Below are positions 41,435-49,578 of a stretch of 64,000 bases of DNA, piece after piece (position 1 is the stretch's first letter; each line of letters begins with the position of its first letter). The position numbers were made by a program, and so were the translations under genes. The notes beneath the pieces were generated by a model. That model did no database searches, was not told the origin of the DNA, and saw only the letters and a program-made list of their open reading frames with translations. This DNA is from Methyloligella sp050110875 (GTDB lineage Bacteria; Pseudomonadota; Alphaproteobacteria; Rhizobiales; Methyloligellaceae), in contig CP188828.1 of assembly GCA_050110875.1 (NCBI GenBank), positions 2,046,001-2,110,000 on the forward strand, given 5' to 3'.

Positions 41435-42634
41435 ATGATCGCAGCGATTCTTTATGGGGCACTGGGGTTCTTCCTCGCCGGCCTCATCGCGGTGCTTTTC
41501 GTACCGGCGTTGTGGAACCGCGCGGCGCGCATCACCAGACGGCAGCTTGAAGATACCCTTCCCATGACCTCGGCCGAGATTCAGGCCGATAAGGACCGCC
41601 TGCGCGCCGAGTTCGCCACCGAGCTGCGCCAGATCGAAACCGAGCTGGAGAAGGCCAAGGCCAAAGCCGTGCGCGAGCTGGTGGAGACCAGCAAGCGGCG
41701 GGTGCGCGTCGACGAGCTCGAAAGCGAGCTCGGCGAGCTGAAGACCAAGCTGGACGAGACGGAAAGCGCCAAGCAGGCCCTGGAGCAGACCCTGAGCCGC
41801 GGCCTCCCCCAGATGGAGGAAGAGCTCAAGGTCGCCCGCGAGGCCATGGTCGACATCGAGAAGACCGACAAGGAGCTTCGCTACCGCTACGGTCGCGACA
41901 AGGAGGCGCTGCGTCTCGCCCAGGCGACGGTGAAGCGTCAGGCGGACGAGATCCACAAACTCCGCGCCGCCCTGGAGGCGGATGAGGTTCCCATCCGCCG
42001 CCTCTTCGGTCGCTCCGATTCCGCACTCGCCAAGGAGAACCGCCGGCTCGTGGCGCGCCTCTCGATGCTGGAGGAAGAACTCGCCACGGCCCACCAATTC
42101 GACAGCGAGAACTATCTGCTGCGGGAGGAGATGCGGAAACTCTCCATGCAGATCCTTCGCACCGCTCAAGGCGAGGACACGGCCCTGCCGGAGCTGATCC
42201 CCGAAGAGCCGCCGGAAGGGATCGAGGCCTACCGGGCTGCCGCGGAATCCGTTGACGAGAAAAGCCCCGAGGCCGAAGCAGTCGAGGACGAGACTGCCGG
42301 GGATGAGACATCCGACGCGGAAGAGGATCCTGCCGAGACGTCGTCGGAGAAAAATGCCCCGGAAGCGAAGGCGGATTCGGACTTGAAAGCCGATCCGGAC
42401 ACGGCGCCGAAACAGGCGAAAACCGGCCTCCGCAGCCGCCTGAAGGATAAGCTGGCAAACCAGCCGAAAAAGTCCGCCAACGGCGAGTCGAAAGGCAAAT
42501 CGGCCTCTCTTTCCGAGCGCCTCGCCGCCCGGCGCGACAAGACGCCGAAGCCGGCGGATTCCGCCAAAAAGAAGACGGCCGGCACTCAGCGCAAGGAAAA
42601 GACTGCCGAGCCTGTCGGCAGCGAGCAAGGCTAA
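41435..42634 (+). CDS. Inner-membrane anchored coiled-coil protein with long acidic/basic tail, unknown function
   Basis: From the ATG at 41435 the 399 residues begin with a single membrane helix (MIAAILYGALGFFLAGLIAVLFVPALW); a GTG six codons upstream is another possible start. The next ~200 residues form a coiled coil (LRAEFATELRQIETELEKAK, VRVDELESELGELKTKLDE and RRLVARLSMLEEELATAHQ). The last ~155 are rich in Glu, Asp and Ala, then Lys, and look disordered. Such proteins occur in Rhizobiales next to envelope genes. Topology would put the coiled coil in the cytoplasm. It stands between eipA and the OmpA-like gene. Confidence 0.75.
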   Translation: MIAAILYGALGFFLAGLIAVLFVPALWNRAARITRRQLEDTLPMTSAEIQADKDRLRAEFATELRQIETELEKAKAKAVRELVETSKRRVRVDELESELGELKTKLDETESAKQALEQTLSRGLPQMEEELKVAREAMVDIEKTDKELRYRYGRDKEALRLAQATVKRQADEIHKLRAALEADEVPIRRLFGRSDSALAKENRRLVARLSMLEEELATAHQFDSENYLLREEMRKLSMQILRTAQGEDTALPELIPEEPPEGIEAYRAAAESVDEKSPEAEAVEDETAGDETSDAEEDPAETSSEKNAPEAKADSDLKADPDTAPKQAKTGLRSRLKDKLANQPKKSANGESKGKSASLSERLAARRDKTPKPADSAKKKTAGTQRKEKTAEPVGSEQG

Positions 42635-42771
42635 CCCCGCATTCTCGCTTCTGTTCGAGATTCCAGGAACCTTCCCCCTTTTACTCGAATTCTAGACAAA
42701 GTCTGGTGGCAGAGAACGCCGGACGACTCGGGGGCTTTGCCGAGGAAGCCGCCCCCAATGAGGAATCCCCT

Positions 42772-44886
42772 ATGCGTCTCATAAGACCGTGCTTCGTAGC
42801 GCTCGCGGGCCTTCTGTTCGCCCCCGCGGCTCTTGCGTCCGATCTTGCTCCCCTTCAGTCCCGCGATGGGGGCGCTCTTCGTCTCGCACAACAACCAGGC
42901 GGTCCCAACGAGGGCGCGCTCCCGCCCGGTGAAAAGAGCGGCAAGCCGCCAGCCGACAAACCGAAAGCCAAACCCCAGACCAAGCCCAAAGCTGAACACC
43001 CGAAGACTTCGCCCAAGCCGAAGGCACCGCCCAAGCCGAAACCCGCGCCGAAGCCGAAAACGGAAGCCAAACCGAAGGCTGCGCCGAAACCCAAGCCTGC
43101 TTCGAAACCCAAGCCTGCTTCGAAACCCAAGCCGGCTCCGAAACCTCAGGCCAAGGAGGCTCCCAAGCCCAAGCCTGAAAAGCCGAAAGTCGAAGCGAAG
43201 CCCAAACCCGCTCCGAAATCCGAGCCGGCTCCGAAGCCGGAGGTCAAGGAGACTGCCAAGCCCAAGCCCGAAAAGCCGAAGCCAGAGAAGACGGAATCGA
43301 AATCCAGGCCCGAAAAGCCGAAGGCGAAGGAGGCCTCCAAGCCCAAACCTGCGCTGGAGCCTAAGTCTGAACCCTCGGCGAAACCGGATGAGGGCCCGAG
43401 GTCCGGGCGCTCGCTCAAGGATGTTGCCCCCTCATTGGTCCCGGATACGAAGGAGGCTGCCCCCGAACCGGACGCTGCCCCTGAATCGAAGCCGGCACCT
43501 GCAGCGGAAGAGTCCGAGACGGAGCCTGAGAAGCCGGAACCCGAGACCGCAAAGCCGGCCGAGCCGAAAACCGAGCAGCCCGAGGCCGAGAAATCCGAGA
43601 CGGTGAAGCCTGAACCCGACGCGGTGAAGCCGAAGAAGGAGCAGAAGGTCCAAGAACAGAAGGTCCAAGAGCGAAAGGTCCAAGAGCGAAAGGTTCAAGA
43701 ACAGAAGACGCGAGAATCGAAGCCGGCCGCGAAGGATTCCCGGACGAAACCGGCTGCGAAGGACACGCAGAAGAAAACCACGAAGCCCTCGGCCACGCAG
43801 AAAACCGTCAGCCCCAAGAAGAGCCATGACGGCGACCGGAAGCGGCAAGAGAGCCGCGATGGCGATCGGGACCGCGACCGCCGCGACGCCGATCGGCGCG
43901 ATCGCGACAAGGACCGCGGTCATCCCCGCTATGGCGACCGCGAAAGGAAGGATTGGCAGCGCGACCACCGCCATGCCCGCCGCGGTGTCGACCGTGACGA
44001 GCTCTCCGCCAAGGACGCTCTGATCGGCCTCGCCGTGGGCGCCGTGATCGGCGCAGCCGCGCCCGTGGTGATCGACAATGGCCGCCGCCAATTCATCGAG
44101 GATGACGGCCGGGTGTTCATTCACGGCAACGACCGTGAGCGCTTCGACGTCTATGGCGACGGCTACACGGAACGTCTCTCCGGCGGCCGCACCCGCGAGG
44201 TCTATCGCCGGCCCGACGGCACGGAGATCATCACCATCCGGGGTCCCGACGGCTATATCCTGACCCGCGTCCGCCGCTATCCCAGCGGCCGGGAGATCGT
44301 GCTGATCGACGATGCCCGCCGCGGCCCGCCGCCGCCCGTCGTGCTCGGCCCGGTTCACTACGAAGGCCCACGCGATCACTACGTGGTGGATTACGGCCAG
44401 GCCTCGCGGCACCAGATCTACGATGCGCTCAGGGCTCAGCCTGTGGAGCGTCTGCCGCGAACCTATACCTTGGAGGAGGTACGGGAATATCCGCGCATCC
44501 GCGAGCGCATGCCGCGGGTCGATATCAGCACCGTCACCTTCGCCACGGATTCTTCCGTCATCGAGGAAAGCCAGGTGCCCGAGATCGAATATCTCGCCGA
44601 TATCCTGGACGAGATCCTGCAGGAGAATCCGGACGAGGTGTTCATGATCGAAGGCCATACCGACGCTATGGGGCCGGATCTCTACAACCTCGCCCTCTCC
44701 GACCGGCGCGCCGAGTCGGTGGCGATCGTGCTCTCCGACTATTACGGCATTCCGCCGGAGAACCTCGTCACCCAAGGTTATGGCGAGCAATATCTGGAGA
44801 TCCCGACTCAGGGACCTGAGCGCCGCAACCGCCGCGTGACCGTCCGCCGGATCACCCCGCTGATCCGCTCTGCCGAGCGGCGCTAA
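42772..44886 (+). CDS. OmpA-family protein with a very long Lys/Pro-rich linker
   Basis: The ATG at 42772 (after GAGGAA) opens a signal peptide (MRLIRPCFVALAGLLFAPAALAS) of a 704-residue protein. About 300 residues (roughly 45-350) are KPKP-type repeats such as KPKPASKPKPAPKPQAKEAP, with EKPKPE blocks. A charged Arg/Asp-rich part follows (RDRDRRDADRRDRDKDRGH), then a short Gly-rich segment (LIGLAVGAVIGAAAPVVI) and at the end an OmpA domain: FATDSSVIEESQVPEIEYLADIL, FMIEGHTDAMGPDLYNLALSDRRAESV and TQGYGEQYLEIPTQGPERRNRRVTVRR. The OmpA domain binds peptidoglycan; the linker could span the periplasm. A terminator follows the stop. Confidence 0.9.
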   Translation: MRLIRPCFVALAGLLFAPAALASDLAPLQSRDGGALRLAQQPGGPNEGALPPGEKSGKPPADKPKAKPQTKPKAEHPKTSPKPKAPPKPKPAPKPKTEAKPKAAPKPKPASKPKPASKPKPAPKPQAKEAPKPKPEKPKVEAKPKPAPKSEPAPKPEVKETAKPKPEKPKPEKTESKSRPEKPKAKEASKPKPALEPKSEPSAKPDEGPRSGRSLKDVAPSLVPDTKEAAPEPDAAPESKPAPAAEESETEPEKPEPETAKPAEPKTEQPEAEKSETVKPEPDAVKPKKEQKVQEQKVQERKVQERKVQEQKTRESKPAAKDSRTKPAAKDTQKKTTKPSATQKTVSPKKSHDGDRKRQESRDGDRDRDRRDADRRDRDKDRGHPRYGDRERKDWQRDHRHARRGVDRDELSAKDALIGLAVGAVIGAAAPVVIDNGRRQFIEDDGRVFIHGNDRERFDVYGDGYTERLSGGRTREVYRRPDGTEIITIRGPDGYILTRVRRYPSGREIVLIDDARRGPPPPVVLGPVHYEGPRDHYVVDYGQASRHQIYDALRAQPVERLPRTYTLEEVREYPRIRERMPRVDISTVTFATDSSVIEESQVPEIEYLADILDEILQENPDEVFMIEGHTDAMGPDLYNLALSDRRAESVAIVLSDYYGIPPENLVTQGYGEQYLEIPTQGPERRNRRVTVRRITPLIRSAERR

Positions 44887-44904
44887 GACAGATCGAAACG
44901 TGTG

Positions 44905-44943
44905 AAGGCCGGTGCGCCCCTAAAGGGAACGCGCCGGCCTTTT
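44905..44943 (+). terminator. Rho-independent terminator after the OmpA-like gene
   Basis: Arms AAGGCCGG and CCGGCCTT, extended by GCGC pairs, are followed by TTTT. Confidence 0.85.
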
Positions 44944-44983
44944 CGCGTCTTTATGAAGGTCTGCCACAACCATCGGTCCAGCC

Positions 44984-45547
44984 ATGCCGCCCGATATCCC
45001 CGTACCCGATATCCCCGTAGAAGAGCTCGAATTCGTCCGCATCGACCGGCCACTGATCCGGCGTGCGGTCGAGGCGCTGGAGGTCGTCGCGGAGAAAGGG
45101 CTGCGTGTCGTCTCAACCGAATCCTGCACTGGCGGGCTGCTTGCCACGATACTGACCGAAGCGCCCGGGGCCAGCGATCTCTATGAGGGCGGCTTCGTCA
45201 CCTATACCGCCGAGCAGAAGGCCCTCGCCCTCTCACTCGATATGGACTTCATACGCGCCCACGGCACGGTCAGCCGCGAGGTCACCGTGGCCCTGGCGGA
45301 AGGCGCTCTCAAATGCTCCGCCGCCGATCTCGCCATCGCGATCACCGGCGTCGCCGGGCCGGAGAAGGATGAGAAGGGCAACCCTATCGGCCTGGTCTAT
45401 CTGGCTTGCACCCGCCGGGGCGAAACGCCCGAGCTGATCGAACACCGCTTCGGCGATATCGGCCGTGCGGAGATCCGCTATCGTGCCGCCGAGGAAGCCC
45501 TCACTCTCATCGAGCACGTCGCCCGCAAGACCGTCTCCGTGACGTAA
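44984..45547 (+). CDS. pncC: CinA C-terminal-type nicotinamide-nucleotide amidohydrolase
   Basis: The 187-residue protein is a single CinA-C domain: VVSTESCTGGLLATILTEAPGASDLYEGGFVTYTAEQKALALSL, then HGTVSREVTVALAEGALKCSAADLAIAITGVAGPEKDEKGNPIGLVY. SESCTGG-type sequence (here STESCTGG) carries the catalytic Ser. PncC turns NMN into nicotinate mononucleotide in NAD recycling. The N-terminus has a duplicated PDIPV stretch that comes from a 15-base tandem repeat. Confidence 0.93.
   Translation: MPPDIPVPDIPVEELEFVRIDRPLIRRAVEALEVVAEKGLRVVSTESCTGGLLATILTEAPGASDLYEGGFVTYTAEQKALALSLDMDFIRAHGTVSREVTVALAEGALKCSAADLAIAITGVAGPEKDEKGNPIGLVYLACTRRGETPELIEHRFGDIGRAEIRYRAAEEALTLIEHVARKTVSVT
44990..45019 (+). 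repeat. Tandem 15-base duplication in the pncC start
   Basis: Two identical copies of CCCGATATCCCCGTA, in frame, produce the repeated PDIPV. An exact copy suggests recent slippage. Confidence 0.95.
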
Positions 45548-45632
45548 ACGCTCTTCGAAGCGCTTGCGGCTCGATCGTTCCCCTATAGTCTCAGCCTTTC
45601 AGCTCTGAGAGACACGGCCGGGGGAAGTTCCC

Positions 45633-46460
45633 ATGCTCATCGACGGCGTCATGCTGCTCTGGTTCATCCTGACGGCGCTGTCGGTCGTCTTCGTCGCCAT
45701 CGATATCCGCACCACGCCGGAGCACCCGGTGATGAAATGGGCCTTCGTCCTCTTCACCGCCTATTCCGGCCCTATCGGTGCCTTCCTCTACGTGCTGGGC
45801 TGCCGGGAGCCTCTGCCGGGCCTGCACGAGCAATATGTCGCCGCGCGCTGGCGCCAGGCCTTGGGCTCCACCATGCATTGCGTCGCCGGTGACGGTATCG
45901 GCATCCTGGTCGGCGCGGTCATCGGCGCCCTCGTGGCGCTGCCCATAGCAGCGGACATGGTGTTGGAATACATGCTCGGCTTCGCCTTCGGCTGGAGCAT
46001 CTTCCAGGCCCTCTTCATGGGCGAGATGTTCGGCTCCTATGCCCGCGCGCTGAAAGGCACCTTCACCTCCGAGCTGCTCTCCATGAACTGCCTCATGGGC
46101 GGCATGTTCCCCGTCTCGGCCCTTGCCTTCGCCGGTAACGAGGCCGCCCACAATCCGGCCGAGCCCCTCTTCTGGTTCCGCATGTCGCTCGCGCTCATGG
46201 TCGGCGCGGCTTTCGCCTTTCCGATGAATTGGTGGCTGGTCGCCTATCATCTGAAGCATGGCATGCTGACCGTCCGCCCCAGATCGCCGGCCGCAATGGA
46301 GGGCATGGGCCCCGAGAGCGCCATGCAGGAGAAGATGAAGATGGCCGAGACCGGCTCGGCCATACACAAGCCCTCACCGCCCGTCTGGGTGATGGCGCTG
46401 ATCTCCTTCGCCGTGCTCATCGTCGGCGCCGCCATCGCGCTCATCTTCGGCGGCAGATGA
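45633..46460 (+). CDS. DUF4396-type integral membrane protein
   Basis: The 275-residue protein has seven or so hydrophobic segments. Visible are IDGVMLLWFILTALSVVFVAIDI, the segment TMHCVAGDGIGILVGAVIGALV with a His-Cys-Asp group, LLSMNCLMGGMFPVSALAF, PMNWWLVAYHLKHGMLTVRP and a C-terminal TM. The MH(C)-x-GD and MNWWLVAYHLKHGM motifs recall DUF4396, a family of unknown role with conserved His and Cys that might bind metal. It is 85 bases after pncC and ends before the convergent aldehyde dehydrogenase. Confidence 0.78.
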   Translation: MLIDGVMLLWFILTALSVVFVAIDIRTTPEHPVMKWAFVLFTAYSGPIGAFLYVLGCREPLPGLHEQYVAARWRQALGSTMHCVAGDGIGILVGAVIGALVALPIAADMVLEYMLGFAFGWSIFQALFMGEMFGSYARALKGTFTSELLSMNCLMGGMFPVSALAFAGNEAAHNPAEPLFWFRMSLALMVGAAFAFPMNWWLVAYHLKHGMLTVRPRSPAAMEGMGPESAMQEKMKMAETGSAIHKPSPPVWVMALISFAVLIVGAAIALIFGGR

Positions 46461-46494
46461 TCGCTCAGCGCCGTGAGTGATTTGCCTGTTGTGC

Positions 46495-47973
46495 TCAGGC
46501 ATCCGGCGCATACCAGCCCGGCCCGCCCGTGCCGAGCCAGCGCGTCTTCTGCTTCGGCTCCAGATAGTTTTCGAGCCCCCAGCGGCCGAGCTCGCGCCCC
46601 ATGCCGCTTTGCTTCACCCCACCCCAAGGGGCCTGGATGACCAGATTCTGATTGCAGTTCTGCCAGGTGATGCCGGCCTCGACCCGGTCGGCCACCCGTT
46701 CCGCCCGCGCCTCGTCGACGGTGAGCACGGCGGCAGCCAGCCCGTAATCCGTATCGTTGGCGAGCGCCACCGCCTCGTCTTCGGACGCGAAGCGCATCGC
46801 GCTCAGGACGGGACCGAAAATCTCTTCCCGCCAGATGGTCATCTCCGGCGTCACACTGGCGAACACTGTCGGGCTAACGAAATACCCGGCATTCGCTCCG
46901 TCCGGACGCTTGCCGCCGGTCAGCAATTCGGCGCCTTCGGTCAAACCTTTCTCGATATAGCCGGTCACCTTCTCGTATTGGGCCTGGTTCACCAGCGGTC
47001 CCATCTGGACACCCTCGCTCATTCCGTCGCCGATCCGGATACGCTCAGCAAAGCCCTTCACGCGCTCCAGCACCGCATCGGCGATGCCGTCCTGCACCAG
47101 AAGCCGCGAGGTCGCGGTGCAGACCTGGCCCTGATTGAAGAAAATGCCGAAGGCCACCCATTCCGCCGCCACATCGGGATCCGCATCGTCGAACACGATC
47201 AGCGGACTTTTGCCGCCGAGCTCCAGACTGACCCGCTTCAGATCCCGCGCGGCAGCGGCCATGATCGCCTTGCCCGTCTCGGTGCTGCCGGTGAAGGAGA
47301 TCTTGTCGACGCCTTCATGCGCGACCAGCGCCTGGCCCGCCTCCGCTCCGAAGCCGGTGACAATGTTGAGGACGCCAGGCGGCAGCCCCGCCGCGACCGC
47401 GATCTCGCCCAGCATCAGCGCGGTGGTCGAGGTAGCCTCCGACGGCTTGACCACGCATGTGCAGCCCGCGGCCAGCGCCGGCGCTACCTTCCAGGAGAAC
47501 TGCCCCATGGGAAAATTCCACGGCGTGATCAACCCCGCCACGCCGATCGGACGATAGGCGACACGCGTCTCGACCTTGCCGCCCGGAACCTCGATGACCT
47601 CCTCGCCTTGCACATCCAGCGTCTCGGCGAGATCGGCATACATCCGGAAGATGCCGGCCACCATGCCCGTATCGGCGGCCGCCTCGGCGAGCGGCTTGCC
47701 GTTGTCCCGCGTCTCGGCGGCGGCAAGCATGTCCTGTTGTGCTTCGATCCCGTCGGCGATCTTCCGCAACAGCGACGCCCGCTCCGCCCCCGTGCTGTGT
47801 TTCCAACCGCCGTCGAAGGCTGCCCGCGCCGCCTTCACCGCCCCATCGACATCCGCCGCACCACCTCGGGCGATTTCGGCGAAGCTCTCCTCCGTCGCCG
47901 GATTGATGGCGGGAAAGGTCAGGCCGCTCGCAGGCGCGACCCATTGATTGTCGATCAGAAGCTTATGTGACAC
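46495..47973 (-). CDS. NAD(P)-dependent aldehyde dehydrogenase
   Basis: The 492-residue enzyme has the ALDH signatures: LITPWNFPMGQFSWKVAPALAAGCTCVVKPSE, ISFTGSTETGK, catalytic Glu in VSLELGGKSPLIVFDDAD and catalytic Cys in FFNQGQVCTATSR. The C-terminal GGVKQSGMGRELGRWGLENYLEPKQKTRW resembles betaine aldehyde dehydrogenases. The substrate is not sure. It is divergent from the outer-membrane channel gene and may join the alcohol-oxidation cluster that follows. Confidence 0.92.
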   Translation of the reverse strand: MSHKLLIDNQWVAPASGLTFPAINPATEESFAEIARGGAADVDGAVKAARAAFDGGWKHSTGAERASLLRKIADGIEAQQDMLAAAETRDNGKPLAEAAADTGMVAGIFRMYADLAETLDVQGEEVIEVPGGKVETRVAYRPIGVAGLITPWNFPMGQFSWKVAPALAAGCTCVVKPSEATSTTALMLGEIAVAAGLPPGVLNIVTGFGAEAGQALVAHEGVDKISFTGSTETGKAIMAAAARDLKRVSLELGGKSPLIVFDDADPDVAAEWVAFGIFFNQGQVCTATSRLLVQDGIADAVLERVKGFAERIRIGDGMSEGVQMGPLVNQAQYEKVTGYIEKGLTEGAELLTGGKRPDGANAGYFVSPTVFASVTPEMTIWREEIFGPVLSAMRFASEDEAVALANDTDYGLAAAVLTVDEARAERVADRVEAGITWQNCNQNLVIQAPWGGVKQSGMGRELGRWGLENYLEPKQKTRWLGTGGPGWYAPDA

Positions 47974-48129
47974 AGGATGGCTCGCTCCGGATGTCGCGTT
48001 TGGAAACGCAGGTGGATGGAATCCCTACCGTCCCAACCCTGCGCGCGCCTGTCTAGCTGACGCCTCGTCGCGAACCACTCCGAGCGCGTCTCGGCCGGCG
48101 GATAACGATCAGAGATCTGACGAGTCCGA

Positions 48130-48181
48130 GTGTCACGTTCGAGCGTTACGTCACACTGCCTGATGCGACACGATTGACACC
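48130..48181. promoter_or_regulatory. Candidate activator sites upstream of the channel gene promoter
   Basis: Four related motifs occur in 52 bases: TGTCAC (48131), CGTCACAC (48149), GCGACAC (48165) and TTGACAC (48174). The second, read on the minus strand, is GTGTGACG, identical to a motif at 51078-51085 before the second sigma-54 promoter. They lie 100-150 bases upstream of the -24 box, the usual place for an enhancer-binding protein. Confidence 0.6.
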
Positions 48182-48281
48182 CGCCCCGGCACCATCCTCG
48201 CCCATGGGTCGAATGGAAAAGCGCGCTTTAACAAAAGCTTAACATAGCTCTTCCCGCCATCGGCCCGGCCAGAAACGTCAT

Positions 48282-48297
48282 TGGCATAGTCCTTGCG
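48282..48297 (+). promoter_or_regulatory. Sigma-54 (-24/-12) promoter of the channel gene
   Basis: TGGCAT, five bases, TTGCG: GG and GC are ten bases apart as sigma-54 needs. The consensus is TGGCAC-N5-TTGCW. It lies 147 bases before the ATG. Confidence 0.72.
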
Positions 48298-48443
48298 ACC
48301 GTTCGCCCCACCTTGAGGCGCGCGCCGGGCAAAAGCTCCGAACAAACCGGCGATTCGAGGCCGTTCGATCACGGTCACCGAGGGTGCGTCTCGATGGATG
48401 AGCCGTCACGGCGAGCAACGATCCAATTGGGGGAAACAGGGTA

Positions 48444-49325
48444 ATGACAACCAAGGAAACGAATTCGAGACATTCCAAACGGGTAAGGACTGCGATCTTT
48501 TCGCTCTTCGCGGCCGTCTTCTTGTGGGCGGGCAGTCCGGCCCAGGCGCAGACCACCTTCGACGTCATCGGGCCGAAAGAATACGACCTGCCGGTCGACT
48601 TCGATCCGTTCAACGTGTTCGTGCAATACGCCTATGTTCAGGACAACGACAAAGTCTGGGACCGCAACGGCAACAAGGTCGCCGGCGACGGTTCGCAAGT
48701 CATCACCGGCCTGTCGAAATACGTCCACTTCTGGACGCCGAACTTCAGCAACAAGGTCGGCTTGGCCTTCGAGATCATCCAGCCCGAGGTCGCCATCCGA
48801 AATCGGGGTGCGGCCGATCCCAATGGGCGCCATGTCAGCGGCTTCGGCGATACGATCACCGGTTTCGCCACCTGGTTCAAGCCGACGCCGGAATCCACTC
48901 TCGGCATCCAATCGTTCCTGCAGATCCCGTGGGGCGACAAGGATGTCAGCGATACCAACTGGAAGAACCTCACCAGCCTGCTCTGGTACACGCCGCTGAT
49001 CGGCAAGTTCGACTGGACCGGCGATGCCGGCTTTGTCTGGCAGTCCACCAAGGACAACGGTGTGACGCCGGGCACGACGTTCCACACCAACAACCGCTTC
49101 GGCTACCAGCTCTTCGATTGGTTCGAGCCCTTCGTCGGCCTCGACTACGAGCACACCCAAGCGTTCGACACGGTGCCTGAGGCTTGGACCTTGGATGGCG
49201 GTCTCGGCTTCATGGTCAGCTACTACGAAAACCATTCCCTCACGCTGCGCTACTCCAAGAGCCTGGAAGGAGAGAACCACTCGTACAACGACAGCTGGAA
49301 CCTCAGATACATCTACCTCTGGTAG
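48444..49325 (+). CDS. Outer-membrane channel, phenol_MetA_deg (COG4313)-like
   Basis: The 293-residue protein has a signal peptide (AIFSLFAAVFLWAGSPAQAQ) and then a beta-barrel pattern: NVFVQYAYVQDND, GLSKYVHFWTPNFSNKVGLAFEIIQPEV, GFGDTITGFATWFKPTPESTLGIQSFLQIPWGDKDV, and ends DSWNLRYIYLW with an aromatic last residue. This layout (a barrel with GFGD and FLQIP stretches) fits the transporter family found in aromatic and alcohol degradation loci. It would bring the substrate into the periplasm. It is under a sigma-54 promoter. Confidence 0.82.
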   Translation: MTTKETNSRHSKRVRTAIFSLFAAVFLWAGSPAQAQTTFDVIGPKEYDLPVDFDPFNVFVQYAYVQDNDKVWDRNGNKVAGDGSQVITGLSKYVHFWTPNFSNKVGLAFEIIQPEVAIRNRGAADPNGRHVSGFGDTITGFATWFKPTPESTLGIQSFLQIPWGDKDVSDTNWKNLTSLLWYTPLIGKFDWTGDAGFVWQSTKDNGVTPGTTFHTNNRFGYQLFDWFEPFVGLDYEHTQAFDTVPEAWTLDGGLGFMVSYYENHSLTLRYSKSLEGENHSYNDSWNLRYIYLW

Positions 49326-49336
49326 AGGACTGGCCA

Positions 49337-49377
49337 GCCTCGCCCGGGAAGAGCTCTTCGTTCTTTCCGGGCGAGGC
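49337..49377 (+). other. Large inverted repeat after the channel gene
   Basis: Stem GCCTCGCCCGG pairs perfectly with CCGGGCGAGGC, 19 bases apart. No T-run follows, so it may be an attenuating or mRNA-protecting hairpin between the channel and aldA rather than a full terminator. Confidence 0.6.
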
Positions 49378-49578
49378 GAGGCTAAGCGAAGCAAATCTCA
49401 TGCTCCGCCGACAGTGAGCGCATCGGGAGCGAAAAGTGGTGGCGAGCTCTGCCGCCGTCTCCCCAGAGCTCATCCAAAGCAGCCCAAAACGAGGCTGCGC
49501 CATCGCCAGCCGACACCTCCAAAACAACGATCTTCGAATCGGGGAGTGCCGGCCATAAGCAAAATCTAGGGAGGCAAA

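Larger units (their letters stand above)
47974..48443. other. Divergent control region, 470 bases, with sigma-54 promoter
   Basis: No gene is seen. On the right side are repeated GTGTCAC-like motifs (48130-48181) and a -24/-12 promoter (48282-48297), both directed to the channel gene. I found no -24/-12 match towards the aldehyde dehydrogenase. Confidence 0.55.

Noticed and set aside
43000..43420. KP-rich DNA repeat as a possible CRISPR or satellite
   Set aside because: The repeat is in frame, encodes a protein linker and has no spacers of constant length.
43432..44790. 452-codon minus-strand frame opposite the OmpA-like gene
   Set aside because: It is the mirror of the KPKP repeats and OmpA domain (Leu/Arg/Gly-rich, no motif).
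49441..49470. Possible sigma-54 promoter directly before aldA
   Set aside because: TGGCGAGCTCTGCC has GG and GC only eight bases apart; sigma-54 needs ten.
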